NCBI RefSeq assembly: GCF_030700245.1
Contig: NZ_JAUYZI010000010.1
Location: 81,106 to 145,105, forward strand
DNA from: Methylobacterium amylolyticum
GTDB lineage: Bacteria; Pseudomonadota; Alphaproteobacteria; Rhizobiales; Beijerinckiaceae
Direction of reading: 5' to 3'
Length of the DNA: 64,000 bases
Numbering within the stretch: the first letter of the stretch is position 1; the number at the start of each line of letters is the position of its first letter. Positions 17,519 to 27,806 of the stretch are shown here, one piece after another. Position numbers and translations under genes: made by a program. The notes under the pieces were generated by a model. The model saw only the letters and a program-made list of their open reading frames with translations, did not search any database and was not told the DNA's origin.

Positions 17519-20049
17519 GCCAGACCCGCGAGCTTCTCCGGCCGCAGGGCGTGCGGGCCGGTGGGGAAGTAGCGGGCGGCGATGCCGTCGGCGAGGCGCT
17601 CCAGGTCGGTCGCCAGGGCGGTGACGCGCACCGCGTCGAAATCGGCGGCCTCGCCGCTGCGCAGCTCCGACAGGATCCGGGCGCTGAGGCGGCACTGCGG
17701 CTCGGGCAGGCCGTCGTCGACGAGCGCCGGCAGGTCGGCGAGGTGGCGGGTGATCGCCTCCGCCTGGAAGGCGATCGAGCGCGGGTTGTAGGGATCGAGG
17801 AGGGTCATGTCGCGGACGGGATCGAGCGCTGCGCCCTGCATGTAGCGCCGGCCGTAGGAGATCTGCGAATCGCCGAGCGCCAGCATCACCCCGAGGCAGC
17901 CCGGCGTCGCCTCGTCGTTGGCGAAGGCGAGGGCGAAGCCCGCGGTGTTGATCGCCCGCTCGACCCGGCGGCCGAGCTCGGCGAAGTGCCACCCCTCGGC
18001 CCGGCTCGTGTTCTCGTGGAGGAGGCCGCCGAGGGCGGCGAGCTGGCTCAGGGCCCGCTCGGCCCGGCCGGCGAGCTGCGCCTCGGTGAAGGGCCGGTCG
18101 GGGTCGAGGGACAGGAGTTCGGCCAGCTCGGCCAGCACCCGCCACGACTCGCCGGAGAGGCGGGCGCGCAGGGCCGCGGCGTTGCGGCGGGCCGCGAGGA
18201 CGTGGGCGCGGGCCGAGCCCGGCTGGTCGCGGCCGGTCAACGCCTCCTGGGCCAGCGCCGCGGTCGGCATCTCGGCGGAGCGGATGCTGGCCCACTCTTC
18301 CAGCAGGGCGCGGATCGCCAGCGCGGCGGGCGTGTCGAGGGCGCCGGAGATGTCGGCGCCGACCGCGTCGCCGACGCTGCGCAGGTGCGCCAGGGTGAGG
18401 CGGATCACCGCCTCGGCCCGCTCGACGTAGCGCCCGAACCAGAACAGCCCGTCCGCCGCCCGGGACGGCAGGTGGCCGCCGAGCCGCCGCACCCGGGGCG
18501 CCGCGTGCGAGCCGATCAGGGGCGCCTCGACCGGCTTGTCGGACAGGACCCAGACGTCGGCGGAGCGGATGCCGAGGCGCATCTCGATCGGGTCGAGCCC
18601 GTCGCGCTCCGAGACGCGGCAGAAGCCGCCCGGCATCACGGTCCAGCCGTCGGAGGTGCGCGCCGCGAACACCCGCACCACGAACGGGCGCGGCACGAGG
18701 CGCAGGCCGTCGCCGCCGCGCTCCCAGCTCGGCATGGTCGAGAGCGGGGCGGCCTCCTGCACCACGTAGTCGAACGGGCGGTCGCGCAGGGCCGCCACCG
18801 CCCGCTCCCGGTCGGCCGCGAGCGCCGAGGCGGCGAGGATCGCGTCGCGGCCCGCCCCGCGCTGGGGCGTCGCCGCCGGCCGGAGCGTCAGGCCGTCGAG
18901 GTTCGCACGCGCGTGGGCCAGCCCTTCCAGGTCGCCGCACCACCACGTCCGCGGGTGGGACAGCGCGAGCGGCGCGCCGGTGAGGTGGCGGCAGAGGCCG
19001 TCGAGATAGGGGGCGAGCGCCGCCGACTCGACGAGCCCCGCGCCCGGCATGTTGGCCATCACCAGCGAGCCGTTGCGCAGCGCGTCGAGCACGCCCGGCA
19101 CGCCGAGCCGCGAGGCCGGGTTCAATTCCAGGGGGTCGAGGTAGTCGGCGTCGATGCGCCGCCACAGGGCGTCGGCGCGCTTCAGGCCGGAGACGGTGCG
19201 CACGTGCAGGCGCCCGTCCTGCATGACGAGGTCGTCGCCCTCGACGAGCAGCAGGCCGAGGTAGCGGGCGAGCGCCGCCTGCTCGACATAGGTCGAGCTG
19301 TAGGGGCCCGAGGTCAGCAGGCAGATGCGCGGGTCGGCCCGCTCGGTGCCGAGCGCCAGCCCGTCTCGGAAGGTCTGGAAGAAGCCCGGCAGGCGCTCGA
19401 CCTGGAGGTCCTGGAACAGGTCCGGGAAGGTACGGGCGAGGACCATCCGGTTCTCCAGCGCCCAGCCGAGGCCGGAGGGCGCCTGGGTCCGGTCGGCCAG
19501 CACGTGCCAGCGCCCGTCCGGGCCGCGGCCGAGATCGGCGGCGTAGAGCCGGAGGTAGTGGCCGCCCGGCGGCGCGACGCCGTGGAGCGGGCGGAGGAAA
19601 TCCGGCGCGCCCGCCACGATCGCCGCCGGCAGCCGCCCCTCGGCGACCAGCCGGCCGGGCCCGTAGAGGTCGGCGAGGATCGCCTCCATCAGCTCGGCGC
19701 GCTGGACGAGGCCGGCGGCGAGATCCCGCCACTCCGCGGCCTCGATCACCAGGGGCAGGGGCCCGAGCGGCCAGAGATGCTCCTGCCGGTCGCCCGCGAC
19801 GCGGAACGAGATCCCGGCGTCGCGGATGTGCCGCTCCGCCGAGACGAAGCGGGCGGTGATCTCCGGCTCGGTCAGCGCGCCGAGGCGGTCGAGGAGGCGC
19901 GGCCACGCCCCGCGGGGGGCGCCGTCGGGCCCACGGAACTCGTCCGGCCGGCCGGGCGGCGGCCGATAGCCCGCGGTCCAGCGCGCGACGCGCTCCCGCG
20001 GGCCCTCGCCGGGCTCCGGGTCGGCCGCGAGCGCCGCCCTCATCGCCAT
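17515..20049 (-). CDS. circularly permuted ATP-grasp / alpha-E fusion protein
   Basis: 844 residues. The first half is a circularly permuted ATP-grasp-type domain (TGPYSSTYVEQAALARYLG, VEGDDLVMQDGRLHVRTVSG, MANMPGAGLVES, LSHPRTWWCGD, VVQEAAPLSTMP, PFVVRVFAA). From about residue 535 an alpha-E domain follows (LFWFGRYVERAEAVIRLTLA). In many bacteria these are two separate genes; here they are fused. ATP-grasp enzymes join a carboxylate to an amine, so a peptide-forming role is inferred. ATG 20049 (MAMRAAL) lies in a 14-bp repeat offering several alternative starts. Translation is coupled with the downstream transglutaminase. Confidence 0.9.
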   Translation of the reverse strand: MAMRAALAADPEPGEGPRERVARWTAGYRPPPGRPDEFRGPDGAPRGAWPRLLDRLGALTEPEITARFVSAERHIRDAGISFRVAGDRQEHLWPLGPLPLVIEAAEWRDLAAGLVQRAELMEAILADLYGPGRLVAEGRLPAAIVAGAPDFLRPLHGVAPPGGHYLRLYAADLGRGPDGRWHVLADRTQAPSGLGWALENRMVLARTFPDLFQDLQVERLPGFFQTFRDGLALGTERADPRICLLTSGPYSSTYVEQAALARYLGLLLVEGDDLVMQDGRLHVRTVSGLKRADALWRRIDADYLDPLELNPASRLGVPGVLDALRNGSLVMANMPGAGLVESAALAPYLDGLCRHLTGAPLALSHPRTWWCGDLEGLAHARANLDGLTLRPAATPQRGAGRDAILAASALAADRERAVAALRDRPFDYVVQEAAPLSTMPSWERGGDGLRLVPRPFVVRVFAARTSDGWTVMPGGFCRVSERDGLDPIEMRLGIRSADVWVLSDKPVEAPLIGSHAAPRVRRLGGHLPSRAADGLFWFGRYVERAEAVIRLTLAHLRSVGDAVGADISGALDTPAALAIRALLEEWASIRSAEMPTAALAQEALTGRDQPGSARAHVLAARRNAAALRARLSGESWRVLAELAELLSLDPDRPFTEAQLAGRAERALSQLAALGGLLHENTSRAEGWHFAELGRRVERAINTAGFALAFANDEATPGCLGVMLALGDSQISYGRRYMQGAALDPVRDMTLLDPYNPRSIAFQAEAITRHLADLPALVDDGLPEPQCRLSARILSELRSGEAADFDAVRVTALATDLERLADGIAARYFPTGPHALRPEKLAGLA

Positions 20050-20087
20050 GCCCTCATGGCCATACCCTCATGGCCGTGCCCTCATCG
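20046..20087 (-). repeat. 14-bp tandem repeat at the DUF2126/ATP-grasp junction
   Basis: Three units: CCATGCCCTCATGG, CCATACCCTCATGG and CCGTGCCCTCATCG, with a decayed fourth further left. On the coding strand each gives ATGAGGG, a start codon joined to a ribosome-site-like GAGGG. The DUF2126 stop and the ATP-grasp start both lie in the array. Confidence 0.8.
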
Positions 20088-23000
20088 CGGAGACGGCGTC
20101 CGCAGGTCGAGGGTCAGGGGGAACTCGGCGCTTCCCTCCGCGCGGGGCATCTCGACCCGGCCCGGCGTGTGGCCGTGCGGCTGGAAGCGGGCGAGCCGCC
20201 GGCCCTCCGCCTCGTAGGCGTTGACCGGGTGGGTCTCGTAGTTGCGCCCGCCCGGGTGGGCGACGTGGTAGCGGCAGCCGCCGAGCGACCGCCCGCTCCA
20301 GGCGTCGAGGATGTCGAAGGTGAGCGGGGAATGCGCCGGGATCGTCGGGTGCAGCGACGAGGCCGGTTGCCACGCCTTGAAGCGCAGGCCCGCGACCGCC
20401 TCGCCGCCCCGGCCGGTGCCGGTCATCGGCAGGCGGCGGCCGTTGCAGGCGATGACGTGCCGGCCGGGGACGAAGCCCTCGACCTTCACCTGAAGGCGCT
20501 CGACCGAGCTGTCGACGAAGCGCACGGTGCCCCCGCTGGTCCCTTCCTCGCCCATCACGTGCCAGGGCTCCAGCGCCTGGCGCAGCTCCAGGCGCGCGCC
20601 GCCGTGCTCGACCGCCCCGAAGACGGGGAAGCGGAACAGGGCCTGAGCCTCGAAGGCGGCCGGGTCGAAAGCGTAGCCCGCCCCGCGCAGATCCTCCAGC
20701 ACGTCCAGGAAGTCGGCCCAGAGGAAATGCGGCAGCATGAAGCGATCGTGGAGCGTCGTGCCCCAGCGGACACAGCCGCCGTCTTGAGGCTCGCGCCACA
20801 GCCACGCCACCAGGGCGCGGAGCAGGAGCTGCTGCGCGAGGCTCATGCGCGCGTCCGGCGGCATCTCGAAGGCGCGGAACTCCAGGAGGCCGAGGCGGCC
20901 GGTCGGCCCGTCCGGCGAGTAGAGCTTGTCGATGCAGATCTCGGCCCGGTGGGTGTTGCCGGTGACGTCCACGAGGATGTTGCGGAAGATCCGGTCGACG
21001 AGCCAGCGCGGGATGTTCGGCGCGTCGGGCGCCGGCACCTGGGCGAGCGCGATCTCCAATTCGTACAGGCCGTCGTGGCGCGCCTCGTCCATGCGCGGCG
21101 CCTGGCTCGTCGGGCCGATGTAGAGGCCCGAGAACAGGTACGAGAGCGACGGGTGGCGCTGCCAGTAGAGCACGAGGCTCTTGAGCAGGTCCGGCCGCCG
21201 CAGGAACGGCGAGTCGTCGGGGGTGACGCCGCCCATCACCACGTGGTTGCCGCCGCCCGTGCCGGTGTGGCGGCCGTCGGTCATGAACTTCTCCGCGCCG
21301 AGCCGGGTCTGGCGGGCCTCGGCGTAGAGGTCGGTGGTGATGGCGACCGCCTCGCGCCAGGAGGCGGCGGGGTGGACGTTGACCTCGATCACCCCGGGGT
21401 CGGGGGTGACCTTGATCACGCCGAGGCGCGGGTCGTAGGGCGGCTCGTAGCCCTCGACGTGGACCGGCAGGTGCAGCTCCGCGGCGACCGCTTCGAGGTG
21501 GCCGGCGAGTTCGACGTACTCGTCGGCCCGCTGCACCGGCGGCATGAACACCCGGATCACCCCGTCGCGCGGCTCGACCGAGAGCGCCGTGCGCACCGCG
21601 ACCCCGGTGACGCCGCCGCCGTTGACGACCGCGGCGCCCGCCCCGCCCTCCGGCAGGTCGCCGCGCCCCGCCAGCGGGTCCTGCGGCTGGTAGTAGGGGT
21701 AGTGCTCCGGCGGCACGTGGGGCAGCGCGGAGAGCGGCAGGCGGAAGCCCACCGGCGAGTCTCCGGGCACGAGATACGCCTCCCCGCGGCCGAAGGCCCA
21801 GCTTTCCGAGATCCAGACGCGGTCGGCGTCGCCGTCGCGGCCGGTGGGCAGGCTCGCCAGCGGCAGGACGTAGCCCGCGGGCTCGGCGAGGCCCCGGTCG
21901 TAGACGCGCCTGATCCGCGCGTCGAACTCGGCGGAGCCGGACCGGGCGTCGCCGACCGTGACGTTGACCGGCAGCTCCGCCCGCTTCTTCTCCCAGACCG
22001 CGCCGTCCTCGAAGGCCGGGAAGACGTAGCCGTCGAGCCCGAGACGCCGGGCCAGCGCCTCGGCGAAACCTCTGGCCCCGGCGATGTCCGCCTTGCCCCC
22101 CTCGCCCTTGCCCCCCTGTCCGCCCTCGGGGGCGATCAGCCGGGCATCCGTCCAGATCGGTTCACCGTCCTTGCGCCAGTAGAGGGCGAAGGCCCAGCGC
22201 GGCAGGCTCTCGCCGGGATACCACTTGCCCTGGCCGTAATGCAGCAGCCCCCCCGGCCCGAAGCGGTCGCGCAGGCGCCGGATCAACCGGTCGGCGAGAC
22301 CGCGCTTGGTCGGGCCGACGGCGGCGATGTTCCACTCCGCCGCCTCGAAATCGTCGACCGAGACGAAGGTCGGCTCGCCGCCCATGGTCAGGCGCACGTC
22401 CTGCGCGGCGAGATCCGCGTCGACCCGTTCGCCGAGCGCGTCCATCGCCGCCCAGACGGCGTCGGAGAACGGCTTCGTCACCCGCGGCGCCTCGGCGACC
22501 CGGGTGACCGTCATGGCGAAGTCGAACGTGGTCTCGGCCGGCTCCATGGCGCCCGAGATCGGGGCGGCCGAGTGGTAGTGCGGCGTGGCAGCGAGCGGGA
22601 TGTGGCCCTCGCCGGTGAGCAGGCCGGAGGTGGCGTCGAGCCCGACCCAGCCGGCGCCGGGCAGGTAGACCTCGGCCCAGGCGTGCAGGTCGGTGAAGTC
22701 GGTGGTCGTGCCGGCCGGCCCGTCGACGGCGGTGGTGTCGGGCACGAGCTGGATCAGGTAGCCGGAGACGAAGCGGGCGGCGAGCCCGATCCGCCGCAGC
22801 ACCTGCACGAGCAGCCACGCGCTGTCGCGGCACGACCCGCTCTTCAGGGTCAGGGTCTCGGCCGGGCTCTGCACGCCCGGCTCCATCCGCACGCCGTAGG
22901 TGACCTCGCGGGCGAGCAGGCCGTTCAGCGCCACGAGGAACTGCACGGTGTTCGGCTCGTCGGGCAGCCGCGCCAGCAGCGCCTCGATCTCCGGGCCGTC

Positions 23001-23369
23001 CGCGTCGACGGCGTCGAGGTAGGGCGCCAGCTCGTCCAGGAGATCCGCGTCGTAGGCGAACGGGCGGACCTGCGCGTAGTCCTCGACGAAGAAATCGAAC
23101 GGGTTGATCACCGCCATGTCGGCGGTGAGATCGACCTCGATCCGCAGCTCGTCGGTCTTCTCCGGGAAGACGAGCCGGGCCAGCCAGTTGCCGTTCGGGT
23201 CCTGCTGCCAGTTCAGGAAGTGGTTCTGGGGCGTCACCTTGAGCGCGTAGGCCGGGATCCGGGTGCGCGCGTGCGGCGCCGGCCGCAGGCGGATCACCTG
23301 CGGACCGAGGCTGATCGGCCGGTCGTAGCGGTAGTGGGTGACGTGGTGCAGGGCGGCTTTGATCGACAC
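20082..23369 (-). CDS. transglutaminase / DUF2126 fusion protein
   Basis: 1095 residues. Residues 1-300 form a transglutaminase-like module: N-domain [20 protein letters not shown], then C180 in [12 protein letters not shown]229 in DLHAWAEVY and D245 in GLDATSG. The remainder is the long DUF2126 region ([60 protein letters not shown]). Such proteins are conserved partners of ATP-grasp/alpha-E genes and are thought to act in peptide modification, but the reaction is not established. It is the first gene of a three-gene minus-strand operon, divergent from a zinc metallopeptidase. Confidence 0.9.
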   Translation of the reverse strand: MSIKAALHHVTHYRYDRPISLGPQVIRLRPAPHARTRIPAYALKVTPQNHFLNWQQDPNGNWLARLVFPEKTDELRIEVDLTADMAVINPFDFFVEDYAQVRPFAYDADLLDELAPYLDAVDADGPEIEALLARLPDEPNTVQFLVALNGLLAREVTYGVRMEPGVQSPAETLTLKSGSCRDSAWLLVQVLRRIGLAARFVSGYLIQLVPDTTAVDGPAGTTTDFTDLHAWAEVYLPGAGWVGLDATSGLLTGEGHIPLAATPHYHSAAPISGAMEPAETTFDFAMTVTRVAEAPRVTKPFSDAVWAAMDALGERVDADLAAQDVRLTMGGEPTFVSVDDFEAAEWNIAAVGPTKRGLADRLIRRLRDRFGPGGLLHYGQGKWYPGESLPRWAFALYWRKDGEPIWTDARLIAPEGGQGGKGEGGKADIAGARGFAEALARRLGLDGYVFPAFEDGAVWEKKRAELPVNVTVGDARSGSAEFDARIRRVYDRGLAEPAGYVLPLASLPTGRDGDADRVWISESWAFGRGEAYLVPGDSPVGFRLPLSALPHVPPEHYPYYQPQDPLAGRGDLPEGGAGAAVVNGGGVTGVAVRTALSVEPRDGVIRVFMPPVQRADEYVELAGHLEAVAAELHLPVHVEGYEPPYDPRLGVIKVTPDPGVIEVNVHPAASWREAVAITTDLYAEARQTRLGAEKFMTDGRHTGTGGGNHVVMGGVTPDDSPFLRRPDLLKSLVLYWQRHPSLSYLFSGLYIGPTSQAPRMDEARHDGLYELEIALAQVPAPDAPNIPRWLVDRIFRNILVDVTGNTHRAEICIDKLYSPDGPTGRLGLLEFRAFEMPPDARMSLAQQLLLRALVAWLWREPQDGGCVRWGTTLHDRFMLPHFLWADFLDVLEDLRGAGYAFDPAAFEAQALFRFPVFGAVEHGGARLELRQALEPWHVMGEEGTSGGTVRFVDSSVERLQVKVEGFVPGRHVIACNGRRLPMTGTGRGGEAVAGLRFKAWQPASSLHPTIPAHSPLTFDILDAWSGRSLGGCRYHVAHPGGRNYETHPVNAYEAEGRRLARFQPHGHTPGRVEMPRAEGSAEFPLTLDLRTPSPR

Positions 23370-23594
23370 GGGGACTCCGTCTCAGGATCGAACGCTGTGT
23401 CCGGTGTTATAGCGGCCCCGCCGGCTCGACACCGTCGGCGGCGGGGCGCGCCGCGTGACAAAGCGGGAAGCAAATTTCGTGCGGCGCCCCGCCGCGGCGG
23501 CGTCGCCGGGTGGCACGCGGGTTGCGGCCCGGAACTTTGCCGGTCGCCTCCACTTGTCGGCGGTGACCGGCGCGCCGGCCCGGGACCGCCCGCG

Positions 23595-24782
23595 ATGAAG
23601 ATCTTCCAGTGCCAGGCCTGCGACCAGCCGGTCACCTTCGAGGCGACCGCCTGCGAGAGCTGCGAGCGGCGGCTCGGCTACGCCTGCGCCCGGCACGAGG
23701 TCTCGGCCCTGGAGCCCGCCGGGTTCTCGGCCCACCCGCTGATGGGGGGCGCGCAGATCTTCCACGCCTACGCCGATCCGGGGCCGCGCTACCGCTACTG
23801 CCAGAACGCCGTGTCGGAGGTCTGCAACTGGCTGGTGCCGGAGGAGTCTCCCGACATCTTCTGCACCGCCTGCCGCCACAACCGGGTGGTGCCGGACGCC
23901 GCCGTGCCCTGGAACCTCGCCCGCTGGCGCCCGATCGAGGCGGCCAAGCACCGCCTGTTCTACTCGCTGCTGCGGCTGGAGCTGCCGCTCGCCACCCGCG
24001 CCCAGTACACCGACGGCCTCGCCTTCGACTTCCTGGTCGACCCGTCCGAGGCCGGGGCCCCCGGGGCGGCGCCGGTGCTGACCGGGCATATCAACGGCCT
24101 GATCACCATGAACATCGCCGAGGCCGACGACGTCGAGCGCGAGCGGCGGCGGATCCTGTTCGGCGAGCATTACCGCACCCTGCTCGGCCACTTCCGGCAC
24201 GAGATCGGGCATTATTTCTGGTATCTGCTGGTGATGAACGGGCCCTACATGGCGCCGTTCCGGGCGCTGTTCGGCGACGAGAGCCTGAACTACGTCCAGG
24301 CGCTCCAGGACCACTACGCCCGCGGCGCGCCGGCGGATTGGGACGAATCCTACGTCTCGGCCTACGCCACCGCCCACCCGTGGGAGGACTTCGCCGAGAC
24401 CTTCGCGCACTACCTGCACATCGTCGACACGATCGAGACCGCCTCGACCTTCGAGCTGCACGTGCGCCCGCGCCTGCGGCATGGCCCCCGAGCCCCCACC
24501 GTGATCGACTTCGACCCCTACGACACCCCCGACCTCGACCGGCTGATCGAGGCGTGGCTGCCGCTGACCTACGCGGTCAACTCGCTGTCCCGCAGCATGG
24601 GCCAGCCGGCCCTCTACCCGTTCAAGCTGACCCCCGCGGTGATCGCCAAGCTCGCCTTCGTGCACGAGCGCATCTACGCCGCCCGCTCCGGGGTGCTGCC
24701 CGATCCCGGCGAGGCGGGCGCCGACATCCTCCGGGCGGTGATCACCGGCCTGCGCCGGAAGGTGGCCGCGCCGACCGTGTGA
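23595..24782 (+). CDS. zinc-ribbon metallopeptidase (Peptidase_Mx type)
   Basis: 395 residues. The N-terminal zinc-ribbon cysteines are C6, C9, C20 and C23, with more cysteines at C69, C77, C90 and C93. The peptidase core has H202-E203-x2-H206 in GHFRHEIGHYFWY and a later acidic ligand candidate in WEDFAETFAHYLHI. There is no signal peptide, so it is probably cytosolic. ATG 23595 starts the ribbon; a huge upstream open frame is only the antisense of the DUF2126 gene. It is transcribed divergently from the transglutaminase operon. Genes of this type commonly sit next to that operon, suggesting processing of the same peptide. Confidence 0.87.
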   Translation: MKIFQCQACDQPVTFEATACESCERRLGYACARHEVSALEPAGFSAHPLMGGAQIFHAYADPGPRYRYCQNAVSEVCNWLVPEESPDIFCTACRHNRVVPDAAVPWNLARWRPIEAAKHRLFYSLLRLELPLATRAQYTDGLAFDFLVDPSEAGAPGAAPVLTGHINGLITMNIAEADDVERERRRILFGEHYRTLLGHFRHEIGHYFWYLLVMNGPYMAPFRALFGDESLNYVQALQDHYARGAPADWDESYVSAYATAHPWEDFAETFAHYLHIVDTIETASTFELHVRPRLRHGPRAPTVIDFDPYDTPDLDRLIEAWLPLTYAVNSLSRSMGQPALYPFKLTPAVIAKLAFVHERIYAARSGVLPDPGEAGADILRAVITGLRRKVAAPTV

Positions 24783-24900
24783 GCCCGGCCGGCGATGACG
24801 AGGGGGCGTCGCCGTTCAGGCCGCCCGAACGCGGGCGACCTGATCCGCTGCGTCGGCTTCGCCGGCCCGACACCTGTCGGACGGATCTCACCTGGCCCGG

Positions 24901-25683
24901 TCAGCCTGTCTTGGTCGCAAACAGCATATTGCCGGCGGCCAACTCTGCGAAGGCATCCGGCGGAAGTGCGTTGAGGAACTTCCACCAGCGCGGATCCTGC
25001 TGGGACATGGCGGCCGCTTCGCCGAACGTCATCTGGGCGAATTCGTGCAGGAGTTCCAGGTCGCCCGTGTTCTGCAGATGGTAGGCGAACCGACCGATCA
25101 TCCATTGCAGGGTGTAGGCGGCGGTCTGGTGGATGCCGGTGAATGCCTGATCGACCGTGAAGCCTTCGTCCTCGAACACGGAGGTCAGCCCCTCACGCGT
25201 CGCGTTGAAGAAGTGCGACGGGTAGCCGTGCACGGGCTGAAGGAAGGGCCAGTCGATGAAGACCTGCCCGCCGGGCTTCAGCATCCGCCGCATCTCTTGG
25301 ACGACGACCCAAGGTTGCCGCGTGTGTTCCAGAACGGCGAAGCAGCCGATACCGCGGAGCGTTCCGTCTCTGATCGGATATCTGCAATTCGCTTCCACGA
25401 TCAAGTCGGCCGAAACGGACGGATACACCTCGACATAGAGGCAGTTGTCGAATTTGCGCTCGCGCCTCCCGCAGCCAAGATCCATGAACAGCTCGTCGGG
25501 GAGCGCCTTCACGACATTGTCGAACGTTTCGACGCTCGGATTTGCGCTCTCCTGAGCGTACTCACTTAGATCGAACGGCTTGCTGGTCGCGTATATTGGG
25601 AATGCGCCCGAAGGATCGTTGTCATAAGGCGCTGCCAGAACACCCTTGAAACGTCGAAATCTAGTCGTTCCAGCGGACGTCAT
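24901..25683 (-). CDS. class I SAM-dependent methyltransferase
   Basis: 260 residues. SAM-binding motif I is ELFMDLGCGRRERKF, followed by an acidic loop and the motif GIGCFAVLEHTRQPWVVVQE, then MLKPGGQVFIDWPFLQPVHGYPS. It resembles methyltransferase-11-type domains with long C-terminal additions. The ATG at 25683 has GGAG at good spacing. Codon use is visibly less GC-rich than the flanking genes, suggesting later acquisition. It stands alone; the next gene, mntR, runs in the same direction but across a 112-base gap. The substrate is unknown. Confidence 0.82.
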   Translation of the reverse strand: MTSAGTTRFRRFKGVLAAPYDNDPSGAFPIYATSKPFDLSEYAQESANPSVETFDNVVKALPDELFMDLGCGRRERKFDNCLYVEVYPSVSADLIVEANCRYPIRDGTLRGIGCFAVLEHTRQPWVVVQEMRRMLKPGGQVFIDWPFLQPVHGYPSHFFNATREGLTSVFEDEGFTVDQAFTGIHQTAAYTLQWMIGRFAYHLQNTGDLELLHEFAQMTFGEAAAMSQQDPRWWKFLNALPPDAFAELAAGNMLFATKTG

Positions 25684-25795
25684 CGCCCATCTCCGCGAAC
25701 TCTAGTGAGACGCCATTGCGGCGCCCGGGCCTCTTACTCCGCGGTCAGGGGGCTTGTCTCCAACGCTGGTTCAGGTCGGTGAGGTTGTCATGACA

Positions 25796-26257
25796 TCACG
25801 CGTCCGCCTTGCCCTCGGCGAAGGCGCGGAACGCCTCCAGGGTCTCGGCGCTGACGTGGTGCTCGATGCCCTCCGCGTCGCGCCGCGCCGTCTCGGGGCT
25901 GACGCCGAGCGCGCACAGGAAGCGCTCGACGATCCGGTGGCGCTCCCTCGCCTGGGCGGCGAGCCGGCGGCCGGACTCGGTGAGGAACACGCCGCGGTAG
26001 GGCCGCTGCTGCACGAGGCCGTCCTCGCACAGGCGCTTGAGCATCTTGGCCACGGTCGGCTGCGCGACGCCGAGGCGGGCGGCGATGTCGACCTGCCGCG
26101 CCTCGCCGCCGTCGCCGATCAGGTCGTCGATCAGTTCGACGTAATCCTCGACGAGTTCCGAGCGCCGGGCCTCGCGGGCCTGGCGGAAGCCGTCGACGTG
26201 CCGCTCCGGATCGACGAGCGCCGTGTCGGCCGCGCCCGGCTCGGACGATTCCTGCAT
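25796..26257 (-). CDS. mntR: manganese-responsive transcriptional regulator (DtxR family)
   Basis: 153 residues. The winged helix-turn-helix is [22 protein letters not shown] (residues about 55-76), followed by the dimerisation part. All six metal ligands known from Bacillus MntR can be aligned: D38 and E41 (VEDYVELI), H107 (ARERHRIV), and E129, E132, H133 ([10 protein letters not shown]). With Mn(II) bound it should repress mntH. It is divergent from mntH, and an operator-like palindrome lies between them. The start ATG 26257 adds a short polar N-terminal tail, as in enterobacterial MntR. There is no C-terminal SH3-like domain. Confidence 0.92.
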   Translation of the reverse strand: MQESSEPGAADTALVDPERHVDGFRQAREARRSELVEDYVELIDDLIGDGGEARQVDIAARLGVAQPTVAKMLKRLCEDGLVQQRPYRGVFLTESGRRLAAQARERHRIVERFLCALGVSPETARRDAEGIEHHVSAETLEAFRAFAEGKADA

Positions 26258-26445
26258 GGTGCCGGCCTCCTCGCTCGGGGTTCCCGGCGCCTGTCTAGCA
26301 AACGGCGGCGCGGGGTGTCGCGCGCGAAAATCGCCCGGCCCGCGCAACCCCGGCGCCGGATCCGCGTCGCAGGCCCGGCGCCGCCCGCCCCGCCGGCCGT
26401 CGAAAAGCGGGCCCGCTCGCCCTTGCTGCGAGCCTCGGCTCTGTC

Positions 26446-26463
26446 GTATAGCCCAGGCTATAC
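26446..26463. promoter_or_regulatory. predicted MntR operator
   Basis: GTATAGCC-CA-GGCTATAC is an 18-bp near-perfect palindrome. Its core ATAGC-N4-GCTAT agrees with the enterobacterial MntR box (core ATAGC-N4-GCTAT in AACATAGC...GCTATGTT). It lies 17 bases upstream of the mntH start, in the promoter region. Confidence 0.75.
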
Positions 26464-26480
26464 AGGCCGGGACGGGATCG

Positions 26481-27806
26481 ATGGCGTCGGGGCAGCTCGC
26501 AACGGACGGGAAGGCGGCGCGCGGCGGCTTGAGCCGGGCGACGGAACGGGGCATCCGCGACGCCCTCGACGGGCGGCCCGGCGGCCGGGCGCGGTTCCTG
26601 CTGTTCGTGGGGCCGGCGGTCACCGCCTCGATCGCCTACATGGACCCCGGCAACTTCGCCACGAACATCCAGGCCGGGGCCCGCTACGGCTACGGCCTGC
26701 TCTGGGTGGTGCTGCTCGCCAACCTGACGGCGATGCTGTTCCAGGCCCTGTCGGCCAAGCTCGGCATCGTCACGGGCAAGAACCTCGCGGAGGTGTGCCG
26801 CGACGAGGTCCCGCGCCCGGCGCGGCTGGCGATGTGGGGCGTCAGCGAGGTCGCGGCGATGGCCACCGACCTCGCCGAGTTCCTGGGCGGGGCGATCGGC
26901 CTGTCGCTGCTCACCGGCATGCCGCTGATGGCGGGGATGGTCGTCACGGCGGTGGTCACCTACGCGATCCTGCTGCTGGAGAACCGGGGGTTCCGGCCCC
27001 TGGAGATCGCAATCGGCGCGATGGTCGGCACGATCGGCCTCTGCTACGTGGTCGAATTGCTGATCGCCCCCGTGGCCTGGGCGGAGGCCGCCCGGGGCCT
27101 CGTCACCCCGCGGATCCCGGACGCGCAGGCGCTGACCATCGCGGTGGGCATCATCGGCGCCACGGTGATGCCGCACGCCCTGTTCCTGCACTCGGGGCTG
27201 ACGCAGGGGCGGGGCTCGCCGCGCAGCGAGGCCGACCGGCGCCTGCTGGTGCGCTACTCGAACCGCGAGGTGGTGGTTGCGCTGGCGCTCGCCGGGCTCG
27301 TCAACATGGCGATGGTGATCATGGCGGCTGCCGCCTTCCACGTCGGCCACAGCGAGATCGCCGAGATCGGCGAGGCCTACCGCACGCTCACCCCCCTGCT
27401 CGGCCCCGCCGCGGGGGCGGCCTTCCTCGTGTCTCTGCTGGTCTCCGGGGTGTCCTCCTCGGTGGTCGGCACGCTCGCCGGGCAGATGGTGATGCAGGGC
27501 TTCACCGGCTGGCGCATCCCGCTGATCGTGCGCCGCCTCGTGACCATGCTCCCGGCCTTCGCCGTGGTGGCGGCCGGCGTCGACCCGACCCAGGCGCTGG
27601 TGCTGAGCCAGGTGGTGCTGTCGCTGGCGCTCCCCGTGCCGATGATCGCCCTCGTCGCGTTCACCCGCCGGCCCGACCTGATGGGGCCCTTCGCCAACGG
27701 CCCGTGGACGCAGGCCGCGGCCCTGGCCGGGGCCGCCGTGGTGCTCGCCCTCAACCTCGTGCTGCTGGCGGCGGCCTTCGGTCTGCCCGTGCCGGGGCTG
27801 GAGTGA
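26481..27806 (+). CDS. mntH: Mn(II)/H+ symporter (Nramp family)
   Basis: 441 residues with about eleven hydrophobic segments. The Nramp metal-binding motif DPGN (residues 55-58 in [15 protein letters not shown]) and the second signature in TM6, [14 protein letters not shown], are intact. It imports manganese across the inner membrane with protons. ATG 26481 lies directly after the MntR operator. Upstream in-frame sequence is antisense to mntR and is rejected. Regulation by the divergent mntR is expected. Confidence 0.94.
   Translation: MASGQLATDGKAARGGLSRATERGIRDALDGRPGGRARFLLFVGPAVTASIAYMDPGNFATNIQAGARYGYGLLWVVLLANLTAMLFQALSAKLGIVTGKNLAEVCRDEVPRPARLAMWGVSEVAAMATDLAEFLGGAIGLSLLTGMPLMAGMVVTAVVTYAILLLENRGFRPLEIAIGAMVGTIGLCYVVELLIAPVAWAEAARGLVTPRIPDAQALTIAVGIIGATVMPHALFLHSGLTQGRGSPRSEADRRLLVRYSNREVVVALALAGLVNMAMVIMAAAAFHVGHSEIAEIGEAYRTLTPLLGPAAGAAFLVSLLVSGVSSSVVGTLAGQMVMQGFTGWRIPLIVRRLVTMLPAFAVVAAGVDPTQALVLSQVVLSLALPVPMIALVAFTRRPDLMGPFANGPWTQAAALAGAAVVLALNLVLLAAAFGLPVPGLE

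Noticed and set aside
17551..20217. Plus-strand frame of about 888 codons opposite the ATP-grasp gene
   Set aside because: High GC leaves antisense frames open; the ATP-grasp/alpha-E motifs are on the minus strand, and this translation lacks family sequence.
20070..24782. Very long plus-strand open frame (about 1570 codons) over the transglutaminase cluster
   Set aside because: It is antisense to the DUF2126 gene for most of its length and reads as low-complexity Arg/Gly/Asp text. Only its end, from ATG 23595, is a real protein (the zinc metallopeptidase).
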